From Dendrolimus kikuchii (Eukaryota; Arthropoda; Insecta; Lepidoptera; Lasiocampidae), in contig CM034412.1 in assembly GCA_019925095.2 (NCBI GenBank), forward strand, positions 7,871,501 to 7,935,500: a stretch of 64,000 nt of DNA. The letters run 5' to 3'. How positions within the stretch are numbered: the stretch's first letter is position 1; each line of letters starts with the position of its first letter. The notes beneath the pieces are model-generated. The model saw only the letters and a program-made list of their open reading frames with translations. It did not search any database and was not told the DNA's origin. Positions 43,811 through 55,517 of this stretch are shown here, piece by piece. Both the position numbers and the translations under genes were made by a program.

Positions 43811-44563
43811 CTATAGTGTGCGTCCATACTGCGAGCCTAGCGCGGATGCGACGACGTGCGCGAAAAATCAAACATATGAAACGCGCCTTTGCGTTCATAC
43901 TGAAGTGACTAAGGCGGAAACCTAGCGCGACGGGCTCGAGCGAATTAGCGTGCGGAGGTTTCAAACGTTCCTATCCGCGCGTTATTGCCGCATTACGAGC
44001 CTAGTCAGCAAGTGACCTAACGCGCGAGTGGCGGAGATAACAAACCAGTTCGATCTTGTCGGTTGGCGTGTGCGCGGCTGCATATTGTTTGTTGTAAAAT
44101 GGCGGTAAATACTGAATTGTTTATAAGTGCAATTCAAACTAAACCACCTATATGGCAAGAACAATTTCTCCGCAGGACTAATACTTTTGCGAAAGTTTGT
44201 ATCTTCTTTCGTGATTTTAGCTGATATTTTGCTTAGGATGTAGTCGAATGTCGACACGGACATTCGAGTGTACTCGAAATTTTTTTTAGGGTACAACCTC
44301 AATTCTTCATACAAATTAAAAAGTTCACCACATTGTTCTCTGTTTTTATTTATTTCGCGTACACCATCTCTAATGTTCAACACCTCCCATCAGAATCGGA
44401 CTGTCTAGTAAAAATACAAAATCCTCACCCATAGTTTGCAATACCCTGACATACAGCGAACCGCTACAAGAGCTAGCGGCTCACTGTGGCCACCGCACGC
44501 CTCCGCTCGCCGCGCCCGCCTCCGGCCCCCGTCACCGCGCATTCAGTGTGGACGCACACATAG
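43811..44563. mobile_element. PIF/Harbinger-like element, 753 bp
   Basis: CTATAGTGTGCGTCCATACT at the left and CAGTGTGGACGCACACATAG at the right are inverted repeats with one indel and one mismatch. GC-rich sub-terminal regions (GCGGATGCGACGACGTGCGC; CCGCTCGCCGCGCCCGCC) bracket the transposase remnant. Target duplication not resolved. Confidence 0.75.
44100..44383 (-). pseudogene. HARBI1-like transposase N-terminal remnant
   Basis: Minus-strand translation MLNIRDGVREINKNREQCGE then LFNLYEELRLYPKKNFEYTR, MSVSTFDYILSKISAKITKE, DTNFRKSISPAEKLFLPYRW. It matches the region preceding the DDE_Tnp_4 domain of Harbinger transposases ('FRMS..TFDYLL..I...I.K.DTNFR..I'). The catalytic domain is missing: reading after about residue 95 passes into non-transposase sequence. 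Confidence 0.75.
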
Positions 44564-45404
44564 ACTTCTAGCTTCAAATTGAAATTTTTATTACTCCGTT
44601 GCGGCCATTTCTAACAAATATACAGCCATTTGAAAAACGGTTAAAAATTTAATCCTTTAATTTTTTCCACTAATTTATTTTTACATTGATATGTTATTCT
44701 TGTTGATTTCTCATCGACATAATTCTGTTGAATATTTTTAAGACATTAATATGTAATACGATATTAAAGCCTGTCTTCTTCATTGCGCCCATCTGCCACA
44801 CGGGGTTCGAGAGGGTGAATAAGATGATACGTGTAGAATGCACAACGGTTTATTATCGACTAAAGAGTGAAGAATACAGATATCTATATAATTAATAAAT
44901 ATTATCCAAATTACATAAACGGTACTTAATGAAACAAATATGAATTAATTATTTAAATAATACCTATTAACATACTGCTTACTTGCACACCATTGAAACT
45001 GGTAAAATATACTGAACCATCTATTCCTAGGATTAACAGCTGTATACTAGAATAAATATTTCGTATCAGAAGAAGAATTGAAGATATACTGAATACATAA
45101 CATAACTTAACAATTACAGACTCGTTAATAGGTTTTGAGATACGTAGTATAATGTTCATTTAAATTGTTTTAGATATCTGTAGTCGGATGTTTGTCATGT
45201 CATCATCTGTGCGTTGGCTCAAACATCATTTTTTTTATCGTGTGGCGAATAGATTGATTTAAATAAATTACAATATTTGCCTTAAAATAATAATACGTGA
45301 CCACAGAACAAAAATTTCCTGAAACTAATAACTTCAGCATACAATTGAAACATTTCCATGTATTTGTAAGATAAGAAACTAGATTTTTGTAATATTAAAT
45401 ATAT
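44564..45404. other. Intergenic DNA
   Basis: Nothing supported. Confidence 0.4.
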
Positions 45405-45902
45405 TGTTACGAATTGCAGCACTCGAATTAAAATGCCGTTGGAATTGTTATAGAATTTATTAGAACTATACAAACACGTATAACACAGGTACAAATATAA
45501 CCGAACACAACAAGTCCAAACGTAATGCAGAAGATCGTAATTCAATAAAACGCGCAAAGTCCGTCACTTATTCGATTCCCGATTGTAGTACACACGTCTC
45601 GCTTCGCTGGTGGTTCTCGCTCGACTAACTACTCCCTCAATCGGGCCATTGCTTTATACTGCACAGATGCAATATGTCCGCCCTGCCGCGTGACCGAATT
45701 TCCTAGAATCAGCTTGTACTTTAATTCCGTAACACCTGGCTAACGATTACAATACAACAATAGGCCATATGCCAATAAGTAAACAAAAGAAGACGACCAT
45801 AAATGAATTTCAATGTTATTAGTTCAAATGCCGACGAGTAAAAGATGTGCTTTGTTTCGATATGCAGGTGGATTTGGTTTTGTCGGGACCTGAGTTGTAA
45901 CA
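45405..45902 (-). mobile_element. Solo LTR, copy 1 (498 bp)
   Basis: On the minus strand starts TGTTACAACTCAGGTCCCGA and ends GCTGCAATTCGTAACA. It is flanked by ATAT on both sides, a 4-bp target duplication. Internal order is right for an LTR: TATAAAG box (minus, about 45658), start region with GAGAACCACC, then AATAAA near the end. It aligns over its length with 48001-48456. Probably Ty3/gypsy-type from LTR and duplication size; no internal domain remains. Confidence 0.8.
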
Positions 45903-46162
45903 ATATTTATGTGAATGTGCAATGAGAAAAATTGTTGTTTCAATTCGTGAAATCTTTAATCTTCTTTAAACATCTCCAGGAAGAACATCTTATTAACATT
46001 TTAAAATAAAACACATCATCCTTCGAAATGCCATCGTCCTTCGTCCAGCCTACTTCCAGCACCACCTTTCAACCCACGCTTCCATTCCATCGTCTATTAT
46101 TTATTTTTTCTTTCATTCATCATCTATCTGTCTCACTCACACATTATTTATAACAATGTTAG
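45903..46162. other. Intergenic DNA between LTR and MITE cluster
   Basis: No feature seen. Confidence 0.4.
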
Positions 46163-46323
46163 TATAAGTAGTGCGCAGAAGGTTTGCCGATGGTCGCCCC
46201 GCCCGCTTCCTAGGACTGGGACCGGGGCTTATCTGAATATTACTAAGAACTGGACGACCGCGGATCGCGGTTGTGGGAGGCGGGAGGGGTTGTCATCGGC
46301 AAACTTTCTGCGCAAGACTTATA
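46163..46323. mobile_element. MITE, GCGCAGAAGGTTTGCCGAT family, copy A (161 bp)
   Basis: Inverted ends of about 29 bp: TATAAGTAGTGCGCAGAAGG at 46163 and its mirror ending at 46323 (CTGCGCAAGACTTATA). The GC-rich interior (GACCGCGGATCGCGGTTGTG) contains a further palindrome. Reverse-orientation partner at 46863-46992. Confidence 0.85.
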
Positions 46324-46334
46324 GTTGCAAAACA

Positions 46335-46512
46335 AAGGGCTGATTTTCCAATCACCTGATTAAACTTAATACATAGAATGACATGCTAGATGGTAAAATT
46401 AAAAATAACAGTTGTATGACTAAAAGAGTAGTATTGTTTAAATATTGAATTCAGTTAGGTTATAATTTATCCGACTGATAACTTTTATCTGATGATTGAA
46501 ATATCGGCCTTT
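46335..46512. mobile_element. MITE with CATCAGATAAAA ends, copy 2
   Basis: Right end TTATCTGATGATTGAAATAT, CGGCCT is nearly identical to the copy at 26035-26206. The left end AGGGCTGATTTTCCAATCAC is its decayed mirror. Only 11 bp from the preceding MITE. Confidence 0.65.
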
Positions 46513-46862
46513 AGCGTAATTTCGGTCGATACTGTTGAAGTTAGGTAATTTTGCGTTGAAACTAGCTCGATCGTAACTTTGTAGATCGGATTATTATTGT
46601 TTTTAATTAGCATTGCGAAAGATAATAATAAGATGGATAGCAAGTAAACGCCAAATGTATCCAATTAAAAAAAATAATTGCAAAAGGCAGTCAGCAACAT
46701 CGCATTACGATAACAAAATACCCTTGCTTGAAAGGGCAACAAGCGAGGTCAACGTATTGTACATCGTATAAATACAATTTGTATGCACATTATTAAGTAA
46801 ACTATCGTTATCTGATTTCTTGTTGATCCCTGATAGACAGAACAAGAAATCTACTAAGTACC

Positions 46863-46992
46863 TATAAGTCGTGCGCAGAAGGTTTGCCCATCCCGCCTCC
46901 CACAACCGCGATCCGCGGTCGTCTAGTTCTTAGTACTACTTAGACAAGCCCCGGTCCCAGTCGTAGGAAGCGGGAGGGGCGACCATCGGCAA
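46863..46992. mobile_element. MITE, GCGCAGAAGGTTTGCCGAT family, copy B (right end lost)
   Basis: TATAAGTCGTGCGCAGAAGG start, then the interior of copy A in inverted order (CACAACCGCGATCCGCGGTC), ending GACCATCGGCAA, where it stops 15-20 bp short of a full right end. Confidence 0.8.
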
Positions 46993-48000
46993 CACTAAAC
47001 AAAGAACATTCATTAAGCCTCTACCCCTATCCGAAATTATTTAAACTTTTATATCAGATAAGGTTACGGTTACGAAGCTCCATAACATCTCTGGTATAAA
47101 CACAACATAATATGTGGAACATGGTATACTCGCACTGTCCACTATCCCCGCCTCTTGCCTATTTTCCGCCGTGGAAGTAGCTACAATGTAAACGGAAGGT
47201 AACATTGTGATGGTCTATAAAGACTAACTTAATCCTAAAATAGTCTTCCAATAACCTGATAATTTAGCGAGAAGAGCGTAACAAACTGCACACGGTCGCG
47301 TACACTAAAACTCGTCCCGTAATCCATGGAAATAAAACGCAGACAAAGAACTCGTTGAAGATATTATTTGTGTAGTTTATACATATTAGTCGGTACATAA
47401 ATGTGTTGAATCTTAAACGATTGTTGTTTACAATTTGTTTCTTGCCTTTTATAAAGGTCAGACTTATCTAAGTCTGGCATTTTTACATATTTTTCATGTT
47501 TGCTTGGAGACAAATAGGCATGAAGTAATGGTTACCGACGCCAATGGACATAGCACTAAAGGATTCGTTGCTTTGGCTACTTCGTTGAGGTTAAACATTT
47601 GTTTATGGCCTTTTTGAAGAGCCCCATAGTGTAGAGAGCCCTGGAGAAGCTTATATTTTTTCCTCGAGGTCAAAAATGCTTTCTGGTACAATCGTTTAAT
47701 ACTACCTTAATATTCTTTTAACACAAGCCAAAAACGAGAGTCCACTCGCATCCATTTTAAGTCCCGCATCTAATAGTCGTCAATTCACTTGTGAAACGGC
47801 TGAGCGTGGAACATCTTTGCATCCCCGTTACTGACTATCCTATATATCATAACTTTGTGCTGTCTGAAGTATGATCGCACGCCTAGCTAAAATGGGCTAC
47901 ATAAGCTCCATACGAACAAACGACCGGCTGAAAACTCAAAGCTTTGTTCATAAATTTTCAATACATAGCGGTCACTGTAACCGAAATCAACTTATATTAT
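46993..48000. other. Intergenic DNA with a LINE tail fragment
   Basis: 47525-47645 (GGTTACCGACGCCAATGGAC, GGCCTTTTTGAAGAGCCCCA) is a decayed LINE 3' end. Nothing else. Confidence 0.4.
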
Positions 48001-48456
48001 TGTTACAACCTAGGCGCCGACAAAGACAAATTCCGCGTACGGAGCTGTAGAAGCGCATTTTATTACCTGTCGGCATTTGAACTAATTGAAATCCTTTTAT
48101 GATCTTCTTTTGTTCAATTATATTGTACGTTTCTAATTATTGTGGACTATCCTATTGTACACGCTCGTTAGCGTCATTAGCCAGGTGTTGCGGATTCTTT
48201 TGCATTTGTGAAGTATAAAACGACGGCCTGATGGAGAGAGGAGGTAATCAAGCTACGACTACTATACGGGCGTGACGTGTATACATTCGGGAATCTAATA
48301 GTGACGGACTTTGCGCGTTTTATTGAATTACGACCTTCTGCATTACGTTTGGATGTTCGGTTATATTTGTACCTGTGTTATACGTGTTTCTATAGTTCTA
48401 ATAAACTATATTAATTCTAACAGCATTTTAATTCGAGTCCCGCTAAACTCATAACA
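48001..48456 (+). mobile_element. Solo LTR, copy 2 (456 bp)
   Basis: Starts TGTTACAACCTAGGCGCCGA, ends CGCTAAACTCATAACA. TATAAAA at 48214-48220, AATAAA at 48400-48405. Flanks TTAT/GTAT are a possible decayed 4-bp target duplication. Shares GACGGACTTTGCGCGTTTTA, TTGAATTACGA, TCTGCATTACGTTTGGA and the GGTTATATTTGTACCTGTGT block with copy 1, but in the opposite orientation. Confidence 0.8.
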
Positions 48457-48466
48457 GTATTATAAT

Positions 48467-48935
48467 TTACTAGCATTTGCCCGTGACTTTGTCCTCGTTG
48501 GACAGGTAACAAAGATTACAGTTATTTTGCTAAATATAAAATCAAAGGTTATTTTCAGCAGGACGATAGATTTTTTAATTACTATGAAAATACATGAATC
48601 CCGGAAATACCCGTAAAAGCTCGCGATAAGTAATGTTACTAAAGGCATACACAACTACATTGTTTCAATAAACATTTTATCGATTAGTGAAAATTTCGCA
48701 TCGAAATCAATTAGTCTTTTTAGACTTCGCCGCTTTTAAGCTCTCCCATGAAAATGATTATAGGATTCTCGGGATATAAAGTACCGCAGATTTTGAGCTC
48801 GGGAATTGACTATAATTTAGCAAAAACTGCATAGAAATCGGCCCAGTAGTTTTTACGTGAATCCCGAACAAGCAGACAAACACAAAAAATATAAGAAACA
48901 AAAAAACTACACTTATAATTTTGTAATATTATAGA
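48467..48935 (+). mobile_element. CCCGGG-rich interspersed repeat, copy 6
   Basis: ACTAGCATTTGCCCGTGACT head, ATCGGCCCAGTAGTTTTTAC and GTGAATCCCGAACAAGCAGA near the end, then TTTGTAATATTATAGAT. Begins 11 bp after the second solo LTR. Confidence 0.7.
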
Positions 48936-48998
48936 TATGTTTTTTTATTATTATTTATGTTTGTCCCCAGAGTTCGTGATCCGCAGCCTTTCAGAGGT

Positions 48999-49314
48999 TC
49001 TTATATATAAAAATTAATGTTAGAAATGTATGTACGCACATAACTTGAGAACGACTTTACCGATTTTGATTAAACTTTTTGTGTGTGTTTGGTAAGTCCC
49101 CGGATGGTTCAAATTTACAACTGGAACTGGTAGGTGGCGCTGGGATCGGGTTCTAGGATCCTCCTAATCTCCTGAGCCAATTTTGATGATTTTGTTTTTT
49201 GTGTGTTTAAGTGTGTCCCTGGATGGTTTAGATTCACAATTGCAACCGGTAGGTGGCACTAGAATCGCCTAGATTTTTTTTTCAGGGCAGGACAACGTCT
49301 CCCAGGACAGCTAG
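48999..49314 (+). mobile_element. Non-autonomous Helitron, 316 bp
   Basis: Starts TCTTATATATAAAAATTAAT and ends CAGGACAACGTCTCCCAGGA, CAGCTAG followed by T. The GC-rich hairpin-prone block just before a CTAG end, with no TIRs, is the Helitron signature. Two internal units of about 119 bp start at 49102 and 49221 (GGATGGTT...ACC/ACTGGTAGGTGGC) and match the element at 27169-27678. Confidence 0.75.
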
Positions 49315-50265
49315 TTTACTATAAACAAACCATATGTATCCAAGACGTAAATATTTCTTAGCTAATTGTACTTACTAAATACCGTACACATCTAATCTTA
49401 TCATAGTTTTGTCTATACCTTATACAGTTTGAATCGCAATTATGCTGATGATTCATTATATTTACGTGAATTTTTTTAGATTTATTCCGTAACATTTATA
49501 TTGAGAATCGGCTCTCAAAAGTGTTAGACTTGGTATTTTAACGGACTTTTGGGTTTGAATTTTTGATTTATACAGAAGTTTACATTATTTCAGTGATTTC
49601 CGCTTGAATTATTATTTTTTCCCTAAAATACGAAACACAGTCCTTTCTCTGCCTTTGCCTACAGCTTATTTATTGTCCAGAGTGCTCTCCTGTGGAATAC
49701 ACTACACATCGAGAAGCTAAGTTATCACCGATATTTAAGTGAATATTTAATCATTTCTCTTAGAAAAGCGCATAATTTACATTTTTAACTTTTAATTAGT
49801 TTAGTTTTACATTTTGGTTATTTAATGTTTAGTCAGACTAAAGAGCCAAGACTTCTTCATGGTAACTTTCATGCCAATTGTAATAATTACTAAAATACTT
49901 GAAACTTGTACCAATTTATCATACTATATACACCAACAACCGGCGGATATGAAACTCATTGTTTGTATGAAAACGTGGTTTCCTACAAGAAACTCCAATT
50001 ATGCTCTAATGACGGCGGTCATCATTTATACCTACCTAAACCTATTAATCATTTCTTCGTTTACCTGAATATACCGTTGTTTTACACCACGAAGTACTTA
50101 CTCGCAGCTAAGCTCGAGTAAAATTTGGATTCATATTTCGAGAAACCATCGTTGTTTTTTTTATAGCGAAAGTACACTTACGGCCAGCTGATGCAAAGCG
50201 GGTCATCTACGGACATTTACAACACCAGATTTGTTATCTACCAATGCGATGCCGGCCTCGAAGAA
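49315..50265. other. Intergenic DNA
   Basis: Two overlapping short frames exist near 49860-50120 but neither shows a recognisable domain or coding-like context. Confidence 0.4.
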
Positions 50266-50720
50266 ATTTTAATAATAATAATAATTTTATTTCAGGCAAT
50301 AAAATACCCATATAAAATTACAAGACAAAATTTTAAAATTATAAGTTATTAAATTAAATTAAAATAATATTCATGTCATTTCAATTTACAATTGTATTAT
50401 GCATTTGCTTTACGGTGCACAGAATGCCAGCTCCTAAAAATAGGGTTGTCAAGGCCATCTGCCTGAAGCACGGAGACGAGCCCAGAGCCCCGCGATGCGT
50501 GACCCCCTTATCGCAAAGAAATCTGTAATCCTCTGTTCGGCGAACATGGATGAAGCGCTACAGAATCGAGGCAATTTCATTAGGATATGATATGAATTAT
50601 TATATTGCACCCTAATGGTTCTCAAAACTCTTGGAGCGTTTCACCAATTTTATGACACCTTTTTTGAAAAACCCCATATCGTAGCGCTGCGGGAAAACCT
50701 CAGCTTAGAGCTCATTACGA
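50266..50720 (-). repeat. LINE-derived fragments starting with (AAT)n
   Basis: AATAATAATAATAATTTTAT, TTCAGGCAATAAAATACCCA is a tail motif read in reverse. A GC-richer body follows (GAAGCACGGAGACGAGCCCA). 50648-50705 carries the CCTTTTTTGAAAAACCCCAT, TCGTAGCGCTGCGGG tail motif. Confidence 0.45.
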
Positions 50721-51689
50721 ATCCCCACGGTGCGCAAGAGAAGCATTCTAGAGAATCGTTGCATACAGTTGTACGGAGTTTTTAACCAGTAATAAGGCAA
50801 ATAGAGTACATTGTATACTGGCGATGAATGGAGAGTGAACCTGGAAAAATTATATCATATTTTCTATAGAATTGTGTAACAGTTATTTTGCATAATATAA
50901 CAGTTCGCAATACAAAATAGATTGTTCGTTTGAATTCAACCATTATGACGAACGCGTAATAAAACGAAGGCCAATTTTAACGCTTACGTATCTATCTACT
51001 TGAACCGTATAATGCGCGACTTGAATAATGATTGTAATCCTTCATTGATTTTTGATACAAAATAATAACGACGTCTCATGCCTCTTCTTGTCAAGAGAAC
51101 GGACTGTATTGCCCTTTAGGCTTGTCAATGGCGGACTGGCTGGTTTTAAGGTCGCACCCTATTCTCGCGAGAATCTCTCGAAAATGCAAAGAAAGCAAGT
51201 AAAACGTAATACTTGAGACACGGTTCCACATTCTCGTTTCTCATGCCATTCTCGAGTTCTTGCAGAAAATAGAGAACGGTCTTTACATTCTACTAATTTC
51301 GATTTACAAATCTTACAATGTTCTCTTATTATCATCACCTGATATTTGTAACTGTTATGTCCAATAGACCAGAAAGCTTGCCTAAGCAGTATATATTTTC
51401 TCTTAGTTACCCTCGTCGTAAGTGACGCTGGTGCTTTAGCTGCTGGCAGCTGGCAAACAACAGACGACGCAACCTAATGCAAAATAGATAACGTCACTTA
51501 TATAGACGTTTGGAACACCACGCAAAGTAAACCTGTTGCCAGCTTTTAGGATGGAATAGGAGGAATTATTCAAATCATATCATATTGCTCATTAAATTCA
51601 CTCTCTCTAAGTACAGTCATATGAATGTATGATGATGAATGAATGAATGATCAATCGGTAGGCGTAGCGTAGGAGTCCCTCCAGCCCGG

Positions 51690-51800
51690 TGGACTGATGA
51701 CCTGCCTAAGGTTTTCGGTCGTCTCCCCTAGAGGCTGGATGAGAAAGGCAGGAATATGTGGCGCAGACTTGGGGAGACCAACGTCCAGCAGTGGACATTA
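51690..51800 (+). repeat. RTE-like LINE 3' coding end, copy 2
   Basis: GTCCCTCCAGCCCGGTGGAC, GGTCGTCTCCCCTAGAGGCT, ATGTGGCGCAGACTTGGGGA, GACCAACGTCCAGCAGTGGA. The last part matches 24420-24480. Confidence 0.6.
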
Positions 51801-52809
51801 ATTAACGGAAGAAGAAGGAGGGTAGAGATAGAGGGATCATACAGGAAAAATGGAATAGAGGACGAAATGGGCCATCGGAACTGATTCATCGTACGAAACA
51901 AGTTTAGCTGGAGGCTAACCGTTTCATGCCGATATTCTGTGAAAGCGTGGTATCACACCTATTGAGATGGCCCTAATAAATGTAATCAAGAGAATAATTC
52001 TAGCATGACTATCATGTCAGCGAGTTTTCAGTTCTCTCTTTTTTAACTTTTTACTTTAAAATGTAATTCCCCTTTAGGCCATAAATTTATTAGGGCTCTT
52101 ATCAAGCCCATCTTTCAATCTGACTCACGTCTCAGAATATTTATGAAATGATAATAAGATCACGTTTCATAATTTATATCATTTGAAGACTTGAGTCAAT
52201 TACTCGATGTCATTCAGTATTGGCATATCTACTCTACGTGTCAATGCTTCCCCACTGATATGGGAACTAAGTAATAACACATTAATTGAATATGTGTTTT
52301 ATTATAATTGATTAAATGTTATCATTTCCTGCTGAAACTGGTGGTAGTTTAGTGACGTCACATTTTAATGACGTGGTTCGAAATTTTACCTGGTTTACAT
52401 GAAAATTTAGGCAGTTATTCTAATCTGATACCCATATTGTTACAATTATTCGCCTCATGTTGAAGGTGAACGGAAACATGGAGGTAACCTAATCATCGAA
52501 CGCCCAGGGATCCCTGCAATGGGACGTATGTGGGGTGATATTGTTATTGACTAGCTTATTTAGGGTTCTTTGGCCAAATAACAAATTCAGTGCGTATTCA
52601 TCGATTTTATGAAAACCCTTAGTTATCTTATCACGCATTTTACAAATCATACCCTTGTTCTAGTATTTTGTATCTACTAAAATACTGCTCACATAATTAT
52701 TATTAAAAGTTGAAACAGTTGCCAATTTGCGTTTACAACAGCCACGTTGCAGGATTGGAAGAAATTTTTCTACAAATCCCATTTCGTCCAGCAAAGAAAA
52801 AAGTTCCTT
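51801..52809. other. Intergenic DNA
   Basis: Contains one TGACGTCA at 52353-52360. No gene or repeat assigned. Confidence 0.4.
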
Positions 52810-53240
52810 GCATATTATTGTAGGAACGGAGATATAATACTAATTCCTGCGGTGTAAAAGGCGACAAATCAACCCACAGCCACGTGACAACTTGCCTGAC
52901 TAGATAGATGGCTACCACTCCCGGTCTAGAGTATGCCGCCATTACAAGCTTGAGTTGTGCTCCGGCATCAGTGACCAGGATTCTGTCCCCTGTCGAAACC
53001 GACAGAACATTAATAGCACCTTTGGTGTTTCAAATGTTAGACGACCGCAACAGAGGCCTTACTCTCAAACGCCTTTCGTCGTTCGTTTTCGTCCTAACAG
53101 CCCAAGAGTCAATGAGATTTTAGATAGAAGAACGAAAGAACAAAGATAAATTCTAAAAACGACGAAAGACACTTAAGAGTACGCCCACTCCTTTCCATTA
53201 GGTAGGTCCAGTCTGCCTGTTTACTGTATACATGTAATAA
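52810..53240 (+). mobile_element. LINE-tailed SINE-like repeat, copy g, with nested insertion
   Basis: Family blocks CCCACAGCCACGTGACAACT, CCGGTCTAGAGTATGCCGCC and TAGCACCTTTGGTGTTTCAA are followed by unrelated DNA and then the tail CTTTCCATTAGGTAGGTCCA. The interruption is the inverted-repeat element at 53060-53181. Confidence 0.7.
53060..53181. mobile_element. Nested 122-bp inverted-repeat element
   Basis: TACTCTCAAACGCCTTTCGT at 53060 and the inverted ACGAAAGACACTTAAGAGTA ending at 53181 match over about 24 positions with a few differences. It lies inside copy g of the LINE-tailed repeat. Confidence 0.6.
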
Positions 53241-54265
53241 AATCGAGTGTATTGTAGAGGACCTTTATTTCCGCACTATATACGACGTTGTAGAGAAATT
53301 GAATTGCAGATATGAAATAATGATTCATTCCCCACGGTTGAGTTTACTGCCTGCAGTAAGATAATCCCAATCTGTAAAACAGATTTTCTTTTATATAAGA
53401 CAGTTTATTAGTGATTAATCGTATTAAACGCTGCTTATCTGTCGTTATCTGTACGTGACCAGCTTCACAGGGATAAGTAATCAACATAGTGTTGATTGTA
53501 ATATTATCATCGTATAATCGATCAAGTTAATTCGTTAGTTGGAAAGTTAAAGATAAACACTATGTTTCAAAGTTAATAATTTTAGGATTCCGTGGCTCAT
53601 TTCATTCGTGGATATATTAAGGTCATAGTCATTTTTCTCACAAACTATTGGGTCTATATTCATGTATGTAATGTGTGTATGCATGTATTATGTTTGTAAT
53701 TTATATGCCATTACATAATGCTGTAGTGAATTCGTGAAAAAAGTAAACATTAAGGGTGGCCGTCATACGTGTAATAACAGAGTTGAAACTTTTTGTAGTG
53801 AAACTTCTTTAGAATCGTTGTGATTTGAAATTCGATAAACAAAAAAAGCGACACTAAAAAGAGATTAACACAAATCTATAAGCCTGTGAGAGAATGAGAT
53901 AAGAGTTTTACATTGTGCAGCACAGATTAGAGAGTCAATAAGACTGATGATTAACATAGGTCCAATTTGTACCAAAATAAAACTGATAATAATATTTTTT
54001 TTAGACTTAGGCAGTGAAAAATTGAAAGTGATACTTAAAAAATTTATTTTGAATTATAATATGCTGACAGATGTAGGCTAAAGGAATATTTATATTAATA
54101 AAAGTTAAAGAAGAATTATCTGTGAGTATATTCTGTGAAGTTTCACTTCTACTGCGTGTCAACTGCACACACACAATTTTTGTTCAGTGTACATATTTAT
54201 ATATATTTTTTGGTCGTATAGGTTCGCGTTTGACCGCTGTCACACCTGATCTTGAGTGATGACCC
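53241..54265. other. Intergenic DNA
   Basis: Nothing supported. Confidence 0.4.
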
Positions 54266-54600
54266 GGTTTAGGATGGAGCATGCTTACCTAGAAGATACC
54301 TATTCACTCGTGATTTAAAGACTCCCAGGTTATATTTATCAGGAAAAACAGATTCCCGAAAATTATTCCATTCTTCGGCAGTGTGCATCAGAAAAGATGA
54401 AGCGAAGCATTTGGTCCTGACTGGCGGTGTTTCCACGATGTAACGGTGGCGTAAACCGAGGCGTCTGGTTGTCACATGGTAAAACGGTGTTGGGGTACTA
54501 GATCATGCAGTTCTAAAGAACACTCCAGAATTAAAAAGACTGTCATTACCGACCAGCCTTCTGGCATTGTTTTCAATTTATTCCAACGCCTCCACTTGGA
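54266..54600 (-). pseudogene. Jockey-like LINE ORF2 C-terminal remnant
   Basis: Minus translation [67 protein letters not shown] then stop. This is the conserved C-terminal end of a LINE ORF2 common in moths. Upstream of 54475 a frame break and stop precede further decayed coding (RRLVGNDSLFNS). Confidence 0.75.
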
Positions 54601-55517
54601 GGACAATACTCTATGTATCAATCATATCGTGTGTGTCATATAGCGTATCGTTAGTTATATTTCAAAAACTCAATTATATTTCTTGATGATTTTTTATAAT
54701 AGGTATGGTATATATACCTTTAATGCCGTCTAAAGTGTATCTCCTACGTCTAACTTTCTAACTTGGGGCTTAAAAAGTATTTATTTTGTAGACCTTAAAG
54801 AAATTTGATTATCACTAGATCCGTCCAGTAGTTTTTGAAATGTATGGTTCGATTAATACCGTATTTCGTACGGTATTTGTAATTCGTTCCGTAGCTAAAT
54901 GACAAAACTAGACAGTTGACGGTTTACAGAACCCTCTATTGTGGGTGGACTACCACATACTTGGAAGATTTTTATTTATCTAAATTAAATACAGAGGTTA
55001 TGGCGAATCGTCTTTCATATTTACAGTTGTTCAGTGAGAGCGGTGCTAGTGTACAGACGTGTCAGTGGTTAATTAAATTCGTAAGGTTGGTTTTTTATAA
55101 GTGGTTTAAATGTAATTTGAATGTATAATTTTATGGAAACAAATCTTTTCGACACTTTCTTTCACACGTTTTACATAATGAAAATGTATTCTTTGTCTTA
55201 TTAGTTCTGGTGTTTCTTCACATGTAATTAATATTTTAAAACAAAATATGTTAAATGTATGTATGTTTGGAGCTTATGTCAAATTATAACTTCTGGTAAG
55301 CCATATGAACGGTTAGTAAGAGGAACCGGCCACCAGTCGACTGTTTGCGTTATTAACAAGAATTAATCCGTTATGAATTAGTTGGATCCAAACATTCGGG
55401 CAAATTATTGTACAACATAATCATCGCCATCTTAACTTTAAATCCTGGTTACGGTCGGGGCGTTCGTTGTGGTGTTCGGGGTCCGTGATTGTTTCTTCAC
55501 TGCGCGCGGTCTTCTAT
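54601..55517. other. Intergenic DNA
   Basis: No supported feature. Confidence 0.4.

Noticed and set aside
49859..50121. Two overlapping open frames of about 70 codons
   Set aside because: No domain, no splice or promoter context, and AT-rich codons as expected of chance frames.
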